Positions 1 to 13,566 of a DNA stretch of 64,000 nt are shown one piece after another. A program made the position numbers and the translations under genes. Under the pieces are notes generated by a model. That model did no database searches. It was not told the DNA's origin and saw only the letters and a list, made by a program, of their open reading frames with translations. Origin of the DNA: Macrotrachela quadricornifera (taxonomy: Eukaryota > Rotifera > Eurotatoria > Philodinida > Philodinidae); NCBI GenBank assembly GCA_022393335.1, contig JAJEKB010020548.1, positions 275,771 through 339,770 of the forward strand. Direction: 5' to 3'. Positions within the stretch are counted from its first letter, which is position 1; each line of letters begins with the position of its first letter.

Positions 1-3000
1 CTGCATGAGTAATTTTTGCTCTTCTTTAGAAATAATCTAATCGTTTTAATTCATTACTAAAAAAATTAACTAGATTTATATTTTTTTATTGATTTTTGTT
101 TATATAAAAAAATAAATAATTTTTAGAAAAAAAGTCGTGAAGAAACAAATTCATCTGGTAGTGGTGTTGAAATAATTAAAAATGAACCATATATAAATGG
201 ACCAGGTGGTAATGGACAATATACATTTAAAATCTATCATATTGAACGTCATTTACCTGGTTGGTTTAAAGCAATATTACCAGCAAGTGCAATGAAAATT
301 GAAGAAGAAGCATGGAATGCATATCCATATACAAAAACACGTTATCGTTGTCCATTTATAGATCGTTTTGTACTTGAAGTTGAAACATGTTATCAAGCTG
401 ATTTTGGTACACAAGAAAATATATTTAATTTAAAACCACAAGAAATTGATCAACGTGTTGTTGGTTTGTATTTTTATGATGAATAAAAAAATAAATTAGA
501 TTTGAAAATATTTTTATTTATTTATTCATCTAGAATTTCTTGATATTGTTCATAGTCAACCATTACCAGATATTCCAGCTGAAAATCCAGCAATATTTCG
601 ATCAGAAAAAACAGGTTTGTTAAAAATTCTCTTCTATTAAAGAGGGTATAATGGATGAGCTGTTCAAGAAGATTCATCATGTAAATACATTCAGCAATTA
701 TCTCAGTTTTTTTTCTCTTCCTTGTCTCTAACATTACAACGACTAACTAGAATACATCAAATTTATCCGTTTTTGATTTGTCAAACTTACTCTAAACATG
801 ACTTCCATAGTCATTATTTAGTTGCATGTTAAATCTAGAGAAAATTAATTATTTTATTTAGGACGAGGACCTTTATCATCGGATTGGTTTGAACAAAAAA
901 AAAAAACTGCTCGAAAAGAATCTGTAATGTGTGCATATAAATTATGTCGAGCAGAATTTCGTTATTGGGGTATGCAAAGTAGATGTGAAAGATTTATTCA
1001 TGAAATAGGTAACAATTAAATATATATTTAATTAAAATATTTTTATTTATTTAATATAAGCTTTACGTAAAACAATATTACGAGCACATCGTCAAGCATG
1101 GTGTTGGCAAGATGAATATCAAGGTTTAACATTAGCTGATATAAGACGTTTAGAAGATGAAACACAACGTGAATTAAATAAACGTATGGCACAATTTCAA
1201 AATGAAAATATTCGTTTATCATTAACAAATTCAATTAATGAAAATGATAATATTATAAAATCAACCGAATCAACAGATGATATTAATCAACCATTGACAA
1301 AAAAACGTAGTCGACAGATGTCTATCGATAATATTAATGCTAGTAGACCAAGAATTAATTCATTTCCTGTACCACCATTACCAAGAGATGAAGCAGCTGA
1401 TGATGAATTTTTTGATGCTGAATGTAAGATTATTTTAATGAAAAAAAAAAAAAAAGAAATAATCATTGATTATTATCAGTATCATATTAAATATAACAAG
1501 TACATTTTTGAAAGTAAAAGATCCTAAAGGCAAATTATAGTTGACCTTAATTATTATTTCAATTAAAAATATATGATTGTCAAAATCTCTAGGGATATAT
1601 AATAAGCTTCATTGGTCTTATAGATTAGCTATTAATTCTCTACATTCTAAGATACATACAATGAATTCTTATTATTTACAATTCATATATTAGTTTGAAT
1701 AAATTTTCTTTTCTTTTTCTAGCTTATTTGGAAGGCATATCAAATTCACGTACATCTCGTAATCTGATAAATTCAATGGAAGATATTCAATTAAATGATT
1801 CGACACATTCAGGCTCTCATCACTCAAGTTTAGATGATGATGAACGAACATACGAATCATCAACATCAGATGATATTAGTAATAAATGTACTATTGAAAT
1901 TCTTATACTTATTTTTTATGGTGGTTAGTTACCTTTTTTCTTTTTAAAATCTATTATTTTAAAGAAAATATTTCTTCTAATTATTAAAATTAGGTAATGT
2001 ATTTTCAACTGAAGAAGCATTTGTTAGTGCAAAAAAAACTGATTTTCTCACTTTTCGTTCAACATTTGAAACTGTCATAAGAAATCATTATTCACGTGTA
2101 GAAGGCAAAATAGCCATACGTTTTGTTGAATGTCGTTCCATATGTATTGAAGCTATAAATTTACTTAATAATTTATCACCATATGGTGCTTTAAATATGA
2201 CATATGATATATCACAGAGTGAAACATTACCAATAAATGCAATACCATTATTCGCTACATCAAATCCTGGTTATCAAACAACATTAACAAATGCTGTTGC
2301 ATCAGCAAATAAAGTTTATCAAGAATTTATATCATCAAAAGAAGGAAAGAATTTTTCTGGACAAGTGAGAAAAAAAATGAATGAGAAATTTTGTATAAGA
2401 AAAAAAATATGATCAATTTATATATTAGGTTATTATTATTGGAGATGCTAATGGTGCAATACTAGCATATGATGCTTTATGTTTAAATCGTACATTAGAT
2501 GATGCAACTTCATTATATGGTGAAGGTAATCTAATGAAATTAGAGACTGATAAATGTTTCTAAGATTAATCTGCAAAAGCGATCAAAATACAGTTTGAGA
2601 ATGTACCCTTCCAGCGATATTCTATCTCAGTATGGAATACAGTCAAATATTTTTATTTTTTGTTGGGAAAAATATGTAGTACTGCAGCGCCTACGGGAAT
2701 CTATTAAGATTTGTTATTATGATATTAAAAAGGTCTTTTTAATATTAGTGCATTATAATTTTCGAGTTTTTCAAGTTATTGAACTTCAGCATACAATTTA
2801 CCATTCTTGTTGAATATTAAATTTTTATTATTTTTTTTTCCGTAAGATACAACAACACCACGTACACCTGCACTTACTAAACGAGCTCAAAATGATAATA
2901 ATGACAGTGGCTCAGGACAATCATCATATCGATTAAATGCAAAACGTACTGCAACAAATGATACTCTTGATATAAGCGATAATATGTAAGATTTCAATTA

Positions 3001-5387
3001 AAAAATTTTTTTTTCATAAATATTTAAATTAGATCACGTGCTGGTGATAGTATTCGTATTCGACAAGAAAATTATGGTTTAATATTAGCATTTGATGTAA
3101 ATGAATTTTTTTCATTTGGCTCACCTCTTTCACTTATTCTTGCTTATCGAAAAATGCTTACTGATAATGGTAATCAATTTTAATTTTTTTTCTTATTAAT
3201 ATATATCGAATTTTTCTTTTTTTTTTTTTTAAATATAACTTAGTTGTTCGTCCATCTTGTGGACAATTATATAATTTATTTCATGCCTGTGATCCAAATG
3301 CATCTCGTATAGAACCATTAATACAATCAGAATTTAGTCATATACCTCCATGTTGTATTCCTCGTTATTCACAATTTCCTTTAGGTGATGGAGAATCAAC
3401 CTTACTTGGTAAAAGAAAATTCTATCATGTAAATTAAAATTTTTCTTTTTAATTAAATAGTTGAATATGTTCATCAACATTCAAAATTATTTTTAAATTA
3501 TAATACAAATCGTTCACCAAATGATCTTAATACACTTTTTTCTGATAGTAAAAAAAAGAAGGAGATTTTATTTAATATTAAATAGAAATTTTTATTTAAT
3601 TTTAGTTCGACAAACATGGTGGGGAACAAGACGTGTTGATCATATTGTTTATTGTCCAGAATCATTAATGAGTCAACCTACACATGTTTTACCAATTGTT
3701 TTTCATTCAAGTTATTGGGAATCACGTGATGTTATGTCATTTATTTTACGAAATGTAATTATTCGTATTTATTTAGTTACTTTTTAATTAATTTTATTTT
3801 TTTTAAATAGATTACACGTAATCAAGAACATATACATTTATTTAATAGTCAAACAAGTTCGAATTCATGTTCATTTTCTCCTACTAAACCAACAGAACGT
3901 TGGTTACATCGTACAACAACTGTTAAAATACGAGTAGAATTTTTATTTCTTGTTTTTTAATTATTAGTAAATTGGTGTTTTTTTTTTAGAATTTAGCACC
4001 AAATCATAGAGGAAATGATACAATGGTTGTTGATGCACGACCACAAACACTTCATGCAAAATTTCATTATGGACCTATTGATATGGTTTGTTTAGCTAAT
4101 GAAAAAGTTGATATTTATGTTATGAGATCAGCACCATATGGAGAATGGAGATTATTGGATACTGTTGAAACGGATGCTCATGGTCATGTACGATATACAA
4201 TTCCAGATAATAAAAAATTACCTTTAGGATTACATCCTGTTAAACTTGTTGTTCGGTATGAAGATTGTTTTTAAGTATATAAAAAGATCTTTTTCGTTTT
4301 TTTTTTAGTGGTGATCATACAACAGTCGATCTGTATTTAACTGTATTACCACCAAAGAGTGAAGCAGTTATATTTAGTATTGATGGATCATTTACTTCAA
4401 GTTTTTCAGTTAGTCATCATGATCCAAAAGTACGACCAGGTGCTGTAGATGTCGTACGGTAAATAGAAAACAATGAATGTTTGAATTTTTTTATACTTTA
4501 ATATATTTAAATAGATATTGGCAAGAATTAGGATATATTATTATTTATGTAACTGCACGTCCAGATATTCAACAACGTCGAGTTGTTCATTGGCTTGCTC
4601 AACATAATTTCCCTCATGGTTTTAAATATATAAAAATGATTTTATTTGTAATTTTCTTTTTTTTTTTAATTTTTTATAGGTATGACATTATTTAATGATG
4701 GTATATCACGTGAACCAATTAAACATAAATCTGAAATGTTACGAATGGCAGTTGAAAATGCTGATTTAATAATAACTGCTGCATATGGTTCATCAAAAGA
4801 TATACCTGTATATCAATTTATTCATGTACCAGCTGAACGAATATTTGTTGTTGGAAAAATAAAAAATCGTTTTCAAGGTCAAGCACATTTTCTTGTTGAT
4901 GGATATGCATTACATTTAGGTAATTAGATATTAAAATAAAATTTTTGAAATATACTAATTATGTATATATATATTTTGTATAGCTGAGCTTTCTAAACCG
5001 GGTATGATTCGACCATCAAAATCAAATTCTCGTCATTTATTACGTCGAGCTTGTTTTAATTTACCTAAATTATCATCAATTACAACGACACAATCATCAA
5101 CATCACTTATTAATACAAATCAACCAAGTTCCCCATCATCTCATTCAACAATATCAATGCCAACATCACATCATCCAGTTATTGATCAAACATTATCAGC
5201 ACCATTAACATATCGAAAATTAAATTTTCATGATGATACAAGTACTTCTCAACGTCATCCTCATCTAATATTTAGTACATCACAATCTAAAGAAGCTCCA
5301 TCACGTGGTATTTCACCTCGAATTAATCGTAATATAACCACAACAACGAGTAATACTTATAATCCTTCATCGATTGAAAAACTATAA
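1..5387 (+). CDS. PITPNM: PITPNM/RdgB-type membrane-associated phosphatidylinositol transfer protein (5'-partial)
   Basis: Transfers phosphatidylinositol/phosphatidic acid between membranes, usually at ER-plasma membrane contact sites. I resolve 18 exons: 127-463, 534-614, 862-1008, 1061-1423, 1723-1887, 1994-2364, 2429-2525, 2847-2985, 3033-3169, 3244-3408, 3461-3547, 3606-3754, 3811-3933, 3990-4255, 4309-4458, 4515-4618, 4680-4919, 4984-5387. They sum to 3,525 nt in one frame (1,174 codons plus stop), with GT-AG junctions throughout. Visible residues 1-165 are the PITP domain (EEEAWNAYPYTKTRY, EFRYWGMQS, AHRQAWCWQDE). An FFAT-like VAP-binding motif, EFFDAES, sits near residue 305. The DDHD region is about 570-790 (FGSPLSL, WWGTRRVDH, FHSSYWES) and the LNS2 domain about 876-1040 (FSIDGSF, TARPD). 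The Ser/Thr-rich tail is not recognised. About 80 N-terminal residues expected for the family lie upstream of the window; bases 1-126 read as intron, and the short piece before the first GT would end in a stop in the required phase. Confidence 0.95.
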
Positions 5388-5718
5388 TTGCTTTTGTTGT
5401 GTTTTTTTTTCTTTTTGCTATAACATTTATTTCGTTATCTTTTATTTGTCTTGTATTACAATTTATTAGTTTATATGGAAATGGTATGGATCATTTTCGT
5501 GTTTTTTTTTTGTTCCTCTATGTGATAAGTGACAGCTGTCTTAATGCATTGAATTTTAATTTCTTTTTTTTTTTTCTCTTTCGAATTGTATATGTTCTTT
5601 GCATGTAAAGATATATATATTTTTTTTCCTTCTTTCTTTTTCACGATTGTATGTATCAATATAAAGATATGTTATATTGGTTTATTCGATTGAAAATTTA
5701 ACTTATTTTCAAGTTTAG
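5388..5718 (+). other. Intergenic: 3' flank of PITPNM and 5' flank of cytidine deaminase
   Basis: Runs of T and TA-rich sequence with no credible ORF. It probably holds the PITPNM 3' UTR and the short promoter of the cytidine deaminase. No clear TATA box is seen. Confidence 0.5.
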
Positions 5719-6513
5719 ATGGAAAAACAGATTATACCTGCTCCCCCATCGGCTGATCTTGAAGGTAGTAAAATATCAAGCATTCAATTGCATTATATAA
5801 TAGCTATGATTGATTATTTGCTTAATGGGAAATAAGATTTAAGTTGATATCATGTTTCTTGAATTCGCTTTATGTATTTTGATTGATTTTTATTTAGAAA
5901 TTTTTAACTTGATTCTATTTCGTAATGTATTATTACTGATATAATATTTAATAAAATGAAAAGATAAATATTTGTAAAATATTTTAGAATTATTTCATGC
6001 AGCTCATGAAGCTAAACATAAAGCTTATTCTCCTTATTCAAAATTTCGGTATGAATTTGATATATTTATATGTAATATAGAGTTGTTTTTCATCATATTA
6101 GAGTTGGAGCTGCTTTATTAGCATCATCAGGAAAAATATATTTGGGATGTAATATTGAGAATGCTTCATATGCATTATCTACTTGTGCTGAACGAACAGC
6201 ACTTGTAAAAGCTATTTCAGAAGGTGAAACTTCATTTACAAAAGTAGCTATTACATCGTAAGTTTATTTCTTTTCTTCTTTTATATGAAAATATTCTTTT
6301 TTTTTAATTTTTCTTAGTGATGTTGAAGTGGGTTTTACTGCTCCATGTGGATCATGTCGACAAACATTAGCTGAACATGGTCTTGATTTAGATGTTTATC
6401 TTGTTAATCCAAAAAATGAATCAAAAGCTTATAAACTTCGTGAATTATTACCACTAGCTTTTACACCACGTGATCTTGAAAAGCCACGTGCAGAACATGA
6501 TGTTGTCGAATGA
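5719..6513 (+). CDS. CDA: Cytidine deaminase
   Basis: Zinc enzyme that deaminates cytidine/deoxycytidine to uridine/deoxyuridine in pyrimidine salvage. Four exons (5719-5764, 5988-6048, 6102-6257, 6318-6513) with GT-AG introns give 459 nt, a 152-residue protein, close to the usual length of animal CDA. The zinc and catalytic motifs are complete: TCAERTA at residues 63-69 (Cys64, proton-shuttle Glu66) and PCGSCRQ at 97-103 (Cys98, Cys101). The substrate motif NIENASY is at 53-59, and the C-terminal ELLPLAF segment is typical. The start ATG follows a T-rich leader and no upstream in-frame extension is needed. It lies 331 bp downstream of PITPNM on the same strand; a functional link is not implied. 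Confidence 0.95.
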
Positions 6514-6834
6514 ACATTTCTGAACTTATCTTATCACAAATATTTATTTGAATAAACTCAATAAATAATTAATCTATTACGAATATATAAACAGTAATCA
6601 AAATAGATGTATATTAATATGATTGTAACTAGTTTTGTTATAGTCCTATATTTTTAGAAACAAATGATTTAATATAGAAATATATATTCTGCTAATTATA
6701 CATTATTTATGCTATCAAATCATTTTGTAAACACATGAAATAAAATTTGTCAACATAACACATTTGTTTCTAAGTATGCACCAACTGAATCAAGAAAATT
6801 ATTATGAATTATGTTTTTGAGATTTCTATAATAT

Positions 6835-6890
6835 ACCCATGTCATCAAAATCGACGATTAATCGCTAATACTCTCGATCTTTGACGATTT
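6835..6890. repeat. Partial copy of the CGATTAATCG MITE
   Basis: Begins with cccatgtcatcaaaatcg followed by the CGATTAATCG word, matching the left arm of the element at 7010-7122. The second half is degenerate, so this is a decayed or truncated relative about 170 bp upstream. Confidence 0.55.
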
Positions 6891-7009
6891 TAATAGTATA
6901 ACGCAATTGTTAAAATCCCAATTCCCACAATGCCTACTGGTGTTAATGCTTTAGTCTAAATAAAAGACATGATTACTGTATAAATAAAACTACTTACTGT
7001 GATTGCTCC

Positions 7010-7122
7010 CATGTCATTGAAATCGGGTAACTTTGGCGATTAATCGTGATTAATTGCCGATTTTTTTTAACTATGAGAAAATCGCCGATTAATCGTCAAA
7101 AATGACCCGATTTCGATGACAT
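7010..7122. repeat. Palindromic MITE-like element (CGATTAATCG words)
   Basis: The left arm (from 7010, catgtcattgaaatcgggt) is the near-perfect reverse complement of the right arm ending at 7122 (acccgatttcgatgacatg). Both arms contain the internal palindrome CGATTAATCG. The centre is T/A-rich. Size and foldback shape fit a MITE. I could not fix a target-site duplication. Confidence 0.7.
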
Positions 7123-10100
7123 GAGTATTCGTCCAATGAGATTAATTTTGCGATAATATCAACGAGAAACTTTTCTTATTTCTAAAGAATCAGTTTTTAA
7201 TGATAATGGACTTGACAACGATGTATAGAAAAACAAGCATGTTTTGTATATCTGACAGATTGATGCAGAATCGGTCTATCTTCGTTTCAATAATTCTCAT
7301 CATCAAGATAATAATCTTATGCAAAAATTAACATTTTGCAGAAAGGTTAACAAATAATATCATTTAAAAATAGAATGAATTGATTGTGTTTTAACAATAA
7401 ATGAAAATGAATAGAGATTAAGAATAAAATAGACATTAGCAAATTGTAAATTTATTACCTATTGTCTTCTATACTTTTTACTCAAGAGAATATGTTGAAT
7501 AATAAATAATGAAAACAGTATAAAATATCGTTATATGAAAGTTTTCTTTCATTATAAGATGATTAATCTAAATTTTCTAGAAAATTCTTAATTTTTAGAT
7601 TATAAAATACTCATGAAATGATACATCTAATAGAAGTATCGTTTGATGTAATGGTTATAGACTGTCATTTTTTTTGCTGAAAAAGATCGAATCAGACAAA
7701 TGTTAGCAGTTGTTCCAATTTGTTTGCGATATGCCATATTTTGTATATATCTCATCTTCAAAAACCAATAAAATCTTAATGTTTTTTTTCAAAAGATGCG
7801 CCGTTAAAATCTCCGCAAATGTTATATGACCAAGTTCTTAGTGAGTAATAAAGAAGGTCGTCCAGATACTTTTATTATTATAAATGTGGTAGCAAGTAAC
7901 AATAACACGACGCATCTTTTGGAAAAAAATAAAGTTGTCAGATATAAGCAAAATATAGCAGATCGCAAACATTTTGGAACAGCTGGTATTTATCTGAATA
8001 TTATAATTGTCTTAAGGCAGATTGGTTGATATTTAAGATTGTATACAGATCAGATAAGATTATTTTTCTTTATTAATGTAAAAAATAGAACAGAATAAAA
8101 CAATAATGAATATCTCTTTTGTGGCGACAAATAACCATTTCTATTGAGTGTTATATGAAAATCTTATATTAATATAATCGTAATTGCATAAAAGATAGCT
8201 TTTTAATGATAAACACAATAATTATTGCGTGCTAATAGATGTCCAAATAGAATTTGACTAAAAGAAATACATCAAAATAGAATTTTAATAGATAAGATTA
8301 ATGTTTATATGTCATACTTGTCATTGTAAATGTGAAAAAGATTATTTGAGACAAGGAATCCATATTGTTGGTCTAAATATATAAATTTAGAAAATACTCA
8401 AGTACAAATTTATATGATGAAGAAAATTTAATAAATCTATATCGAAAGCATTGATTTTTTTCAAATAGTTTTTTTTTGAATATTCGAATTGTAAATCGAG
8501 TTTTGTTATGTTTCTAAACTATTTGTATTTTCGAATAAGATATTCTCCATAAATTTGTTGTTTCTTTACTATAGTATAGAGAGTAATATTCGTTTGACAT
8601 AATTATTCAGAAAAGTTCGATAGAGACTCTCGTACGCGTTCATTTTAAAAAAAAGTTAAAAGAAACTTACTATAGAATTATATTTTGTATCGTGTGATAG
8701 TTATTCAATAGTCATTAATGCAATCATTTTTCATAATGATTTGTTATAATCTTCCATCCATTTACCTATTGCGTCAAAAATAGATGCTGATCTATTATCG
8801 CTTGTTAAAATAATAATATTTATTATTTCTATTCAAAGAAATAGCTTTTATATACCTGGAAAATTAATAAGTGCATTAAAGATATAAATGGTACAGGTCG
8901 ATCACACTGAATGTTACTGGTTATCCAAAAATATAACAGATAATTGCAGTAACTTTGAAATGAGAATATGCATGAAAAACTAATATTGTATATCTAATTA
9001 GAATTACTCTTGTTTGTGCATTCTTAGAAGAAAATAAACCAGAAAATCAAGTCACGTTTTAGAGAAAGAATAAAGTTAGCTTAGTTTCTCTTATCAGTGC
9101 AGTTTAATTAACGATTTCGAAAAATCAATTAGTGCTTTTCATTCATCAATATTTCAAGGAGATCGAAGAAATAGTGAATGAAACACTTAAATCGCCATAC
9201 TCCGATAATGTAGTTCAAAAAATTATAAGAAAAAAAAGATTCTTTTGTATAATTTGAACTATTTTTTTGTATAGTGTTTGATTTCAATAAACGTAAGCTT
9301 CATGTTATACTCTAATGATAGTATCTTTTTATTTTATGATAAAAAAATATATATTGAAAACTATCTACACTTATTTAATATCAGTGCAATATTAGTTTAA
9401 TTCGAAAAAGAAAGAATTAACCAACACTAAGTAGCTGCAAAATTTTCAGTACTCTTTTGTTAAGTATTGCCGAAGAATCGCAATTTTTATTGCATTGTTT
9501 TATTATATGGTTTGAATTCTCTTGAAATCTTTTAAAGTTTGGAAGTTCACTGTTTTCCTCTTGACGTATACATTAGTGATATATAAAGTATGGTATAGAT
9601 TAACAGAGAAAAGGATATAACAGAATGTCATGAGAAGATGAATTTACGCTTCATAAGAAGATCTCAGTTTGATGTATACACTGTTGGATCTTTTCCTTTA
9701 TTCTACAAAATGACTGGTATATATACGCACGGACTTAGAAAAAAAACCAGAAACATACTGGAAAAGTAATGAACAAGAAGGGAAATATTCCTAGCAATAT
9801 CCAAACTAGATTAATTGAGAGAGAATGATATAGAATACATCATATCATGAACGTAGGAGAGAACAGAAAAGAGAATATATGCGTCAGTGCCATCTATGTT
9901 TACGGTAGCAGAAAGCAAAGAAAAAACGAAAAAAGAAGTTGAGAGATAATATAGAAGGAAATACAAAATAATATTTGGTTTTTTTCAATTATATATATAT
10001 GTTTGCAAAAAAACTTCCACATCTTCTTCTACAGATACTATACTACAGCATAACTTGATGTTCTCTGTTAACTGTTAGAAGAAATATACAAACAAATATC

Positions 10101-11469
10101 TCTTTTCCTTGTACACTATAAAATTATTTATAATTGAAATTTCAACATTTCCAACTTTTTCATCTGGAAGGTATTAACGAGATTCTCAGATTAAACTCAT
10201 TATCAAACACGTTAAGATTGTTTTTAATTTAGACATTGATCGAATCATCGATTGTTTAAAACAAAGAAATGGTTTTTCAATTATCAGAATTAAGAAAATG
10301 AAGTTTTCAATCAAAAACAACTCATTTCAGATGATATTCAAGAAACTGTAACGGATGAAAGCAAGAAATTCAACAAAATGCTCCTCTATTGAATGTTGTA
10401 AAAGATACTACAACACAATTAGTTGCTGCAATGAATAATACTAAAGAATTAACAAAATTAATGAAATGGCACCAAAAAGCGATTAAGAAACGAATTTGGA
10501 ATAAAGTTTTCGAGATGAAAATGCATTGTATTGTTCTTGTTTTGTATTTTTTTTGCAAGAAATAAAATTACTTTAAACAAGAATTTTACTTGTCTAGCAA
10601 AAAATTATGCTGGTGTGTTTTAAATCGTCTTTTCTATTAAATCATTTTAACTCATCTTAACACACTATGGATACTTGTAAAAGACAAGAACATCTCCAAA
10701 TCAGAGCATGATATCATCGGTAAATGGAGCTCAGTGAGCCGATTCTATCAATACTCACGAAGACTCAAACTAATTCAACAGCAGAATGATTTTCTAATAC
10801 ACAAAGTGTTTTTTACCAACCTACCAATGGGCACGAATATTCATATTTTTTACCAGTCAGTAGGCCTATTCGATTTAGATGCGTACCCAAAGTATTCGTT
10901 CTTTTATATGCTTACTTAAGAAAAATAGCAGAAGTTTTTTTCGCAATTTTAAGTATTACAAGTTATTTCATGTAAACTACGATTGTTCGCATAGAGAAAC
11001 TATTGAGTTGATCTTGTGAAAAATATACATAACTCTGGAAGGAAGAGTTATGAACCTCTTTATATTACAAAAAAAATAACTTTTTGCTCCGAAAGTCGAT
11101 CTTTGGACGCTAAAATTCTCAAAGACCATTGCGTTTTCGAAGTATATTGTTGAAAAATTTATGATCTTCTAATAACGACTTCTGAAAACTCTTTTGTGAG
11201 TAATCTTCTATTCGGAGGGGAGAGCAAGATCTATAGGAAAGCAATGTCTTTTCAACAATACAAACGAGCATTTTTCAGCAGTAGAATGAATAATATATGG
11301 ATGTGAATATTTGGTAAAAATCGTCTCAAACTTTTTGTATTATACAATTAAAGAGATTTAATTAATAGTTTAGTAATAATATGAACTAGTTTATTTATGA
11401 AAGAAAGCATATATCATTATAATTATTTAATGTCTTTTTTTGTGTTTTATTAAATACAAAATAATTTGT

Positions 11470-13224
11470 TTATGAATCATTCATGATCTGATATTTGGAT
11501 GCACCACCATAATGAGCTTGAAATTTGGCATAAGCAGCTTTTGAAAAGAGACATTTTAAACGAATAAATTGTGGATCATTTTCATCAACAATCATACTTT
11601 CAATTGTACATAAATCACCATTAGCAAGTATTTGATAAAGTTGTCCTCCTTGTAATACACGATATTCACATGTAACACGATCACTTGCAATCATAAGTTT
11701 CTTTTGTACTATATCAATAAGTTGATCAAGTCCTTGACCAGTTGTACAGGAAATGTATAATCCATCATTGTCTGTAACATTTATTTCTGGAATTGATTTC
11801 TGTGAAAGTGTGTTTTCTTCCTCTTCTACTTCATCTTCATCTTCACTCTCATCATGATCATGTTCTTCATTAATTTGATTACTTTTAGATGATTGCTGAT
11901 CTAATCGATCACATTTATTAAATACAGTAATCATTGATTCAAGTTTTGATGTTGGAACATCAAGTTCAAGTAAAGTTTCTATCACTGTTTTACGTTGTAC
12001 AATATAATCTGGATGACTAATATCACAAACATGAATTATTAAATGTGCATCAATAGCATCATTTAATGTTGCACGAAAAGCTTCAATTAATGTTGTTGGA
12101 ATATCAGCTATATGAATAAAAATAATTGTCAATCGAATATATTAATAATTATTTACCAATAAAACCAACTGTATCAACATAAAGTATATTTAATGCATTT
12201 GGTAAAATACCAGCATGTGTAGTTACATCTATAGAAGAAGAGAAAATAAATTTAAACTAGAAATAATCATTCTATTCTATTATTTTTTATTTATTATAGA
12301 TATACCTAATGTAGCAAATAATTGATTTTTTGGTTGTAATGAAGCATCTTTTGTTAATGCTTTAATTAATGATGTTTTACCCGCATTTGTATATCCAACA
12401 ACAGCTACAGTAGGTATATCAATAGCTAAACGATGTTTTTTAATTAATTTTCGATGTTGTTCAAGTTTAGCTACTTCAGCACGAAGATTTCGTTCACGAT
12501 CCTTTAAAACTAAATAAATAAGAATTTCTTTCAAAATTCATATTATATTATTTACTTTAAATAATTCTGAATCATTTTTACGATATCGTAATAATGGAAT
12601 TTCAGCAAGAGCAACTTGTAATTTAGCTGCACCACTTTGTGCATGATTTTTAAAGATCTATATTATTTTTTTTAAAATATTTATTCTTAAAAATAATAAT
12701 AAAAAAATTTTTACTTGAAGTACAATTGAATATCGATCATAAACAGGTACACGAAATTTTTCTGTAAGTCCATCAATTTGTGCAAGTAAAAGACGATCAA
12801 TTGAAACAAATACAGCTGTTGCTTGACATTGATGAATTTCATTTGTTATTTTTTCAATATTACCTTTACCATATAAATATCGTTTTGAACCACTTGATTT
12901 TAATGTATATATTCCATGACCAACAACTTGCCATTTATTTAATGTTTGAATAAGTGATATTGATTCTGATAATTGTAATTGAGCAGTTGTTGATTGTCGA
13001 CCACGTGCTTTAAATTTCATTGATGGTTGAATTATATAAATACGATGACCAGCAGAACGTATATGAAGTAATGCAGATGACATAGATGTAAAATCATGAT
13101 CATCAATAAGAGTTTGTATATGACGATCAGAAAATTCTTTTGTATATAAACGAGATGTATGTGAAAATGTTCGAATAGAAGATTTTATAAATGATAGATG
13201 ATTAAAAAATTTTTTAAATAACAT
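11470..13224 (-). CDS. GTPBP6: GTPBP6/HflX-family GTPase, probably mitochondrial
   Basis: HflX-family GTPases bind ribosomes and act in rescue or assembly of stalled (here presumably mitochondrial) ribosomes. Five exons, read on the minus strand: 12715-13224, 12556-12657, 12306-12501, 12157-12228, 11470-12107. They total 1,518 nt and encode 505 residues, near the human GTPBP6 length. Residues 1-35 are basic and Ser/Phe-rich, fitting a mitochondrial presequence. The HflX N-domain motif RYLYGKGNIEKI lies around 115-126, followed by a coiled linker (AQSGAAKLQVALAEIPLL). GTPase motifs: G1 GYTNAGKT at 240-247, G3 DTVG at 288-291, G4 NKCD at 357-360. An acidic, low-complexity insert follows G4. It is divergent from the PBLD-like gene, with 342 bp between the two start codons. 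Confidence 0.93.
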
Positions 13225-13566
13225 TTTTTAATATTTTATTATATATTTAGTAGTCAAATCAACTCAATTAAAGATTATATATTTTTATATAATAATAATA
13301 ATAATAAGTAGAATAAAATTTTATAATGGCATAATATGTACACAATAATTGGTTTGTATTATTACCATAAACTATATTCATCTTATTTTATTCTAAGAAC
13401 CATAAGGTGTCGCCATTTAACATTATATTTTACTATTTTGTTTTTTCTTAAGATAACATTTTGTTTTTTTTATTTGACCTTTTTCTTTCACTAGTTCGCA
13501 AATATTCATTTTGTTTTTTGTTTTTATTTCGATCTTCTACATTGATTATCTACCTTCAAACACAAG
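13225..13566. promoter_or_regulatory. Shared intergenic region between two divergent genes
   Basis: 342 bp separate the ATG of the GTPBP6-like gene (minus) from the ATG of the PBLD-like gene (plus), so it must hold both promoters. It contains a short TAA/ATA microsatellite near 13290-13310 and T-rich tracts. No clear TATA box or other motif was identified. Confidence 0.5.

Larger units (their letters stand above)
6514..11469. other. Gene-free AT-rich stretch
   Basis: Nearly 5 kb in which I see no recognisable coding exon. The open frames here (for example 7826-8029 and 10734-10919) are short, lack splice context and resemble no family. The only structured sequence is the palindromic repeat at 7010-7122 and its partial relative at 6835-6890. 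Confidence 0.6.

Noticed and set aside
7826..8029. 67-codon plus-strand frame in the gene-free stretch
   Set aside because: No splice context, no family resemblance, and length expected by chance.
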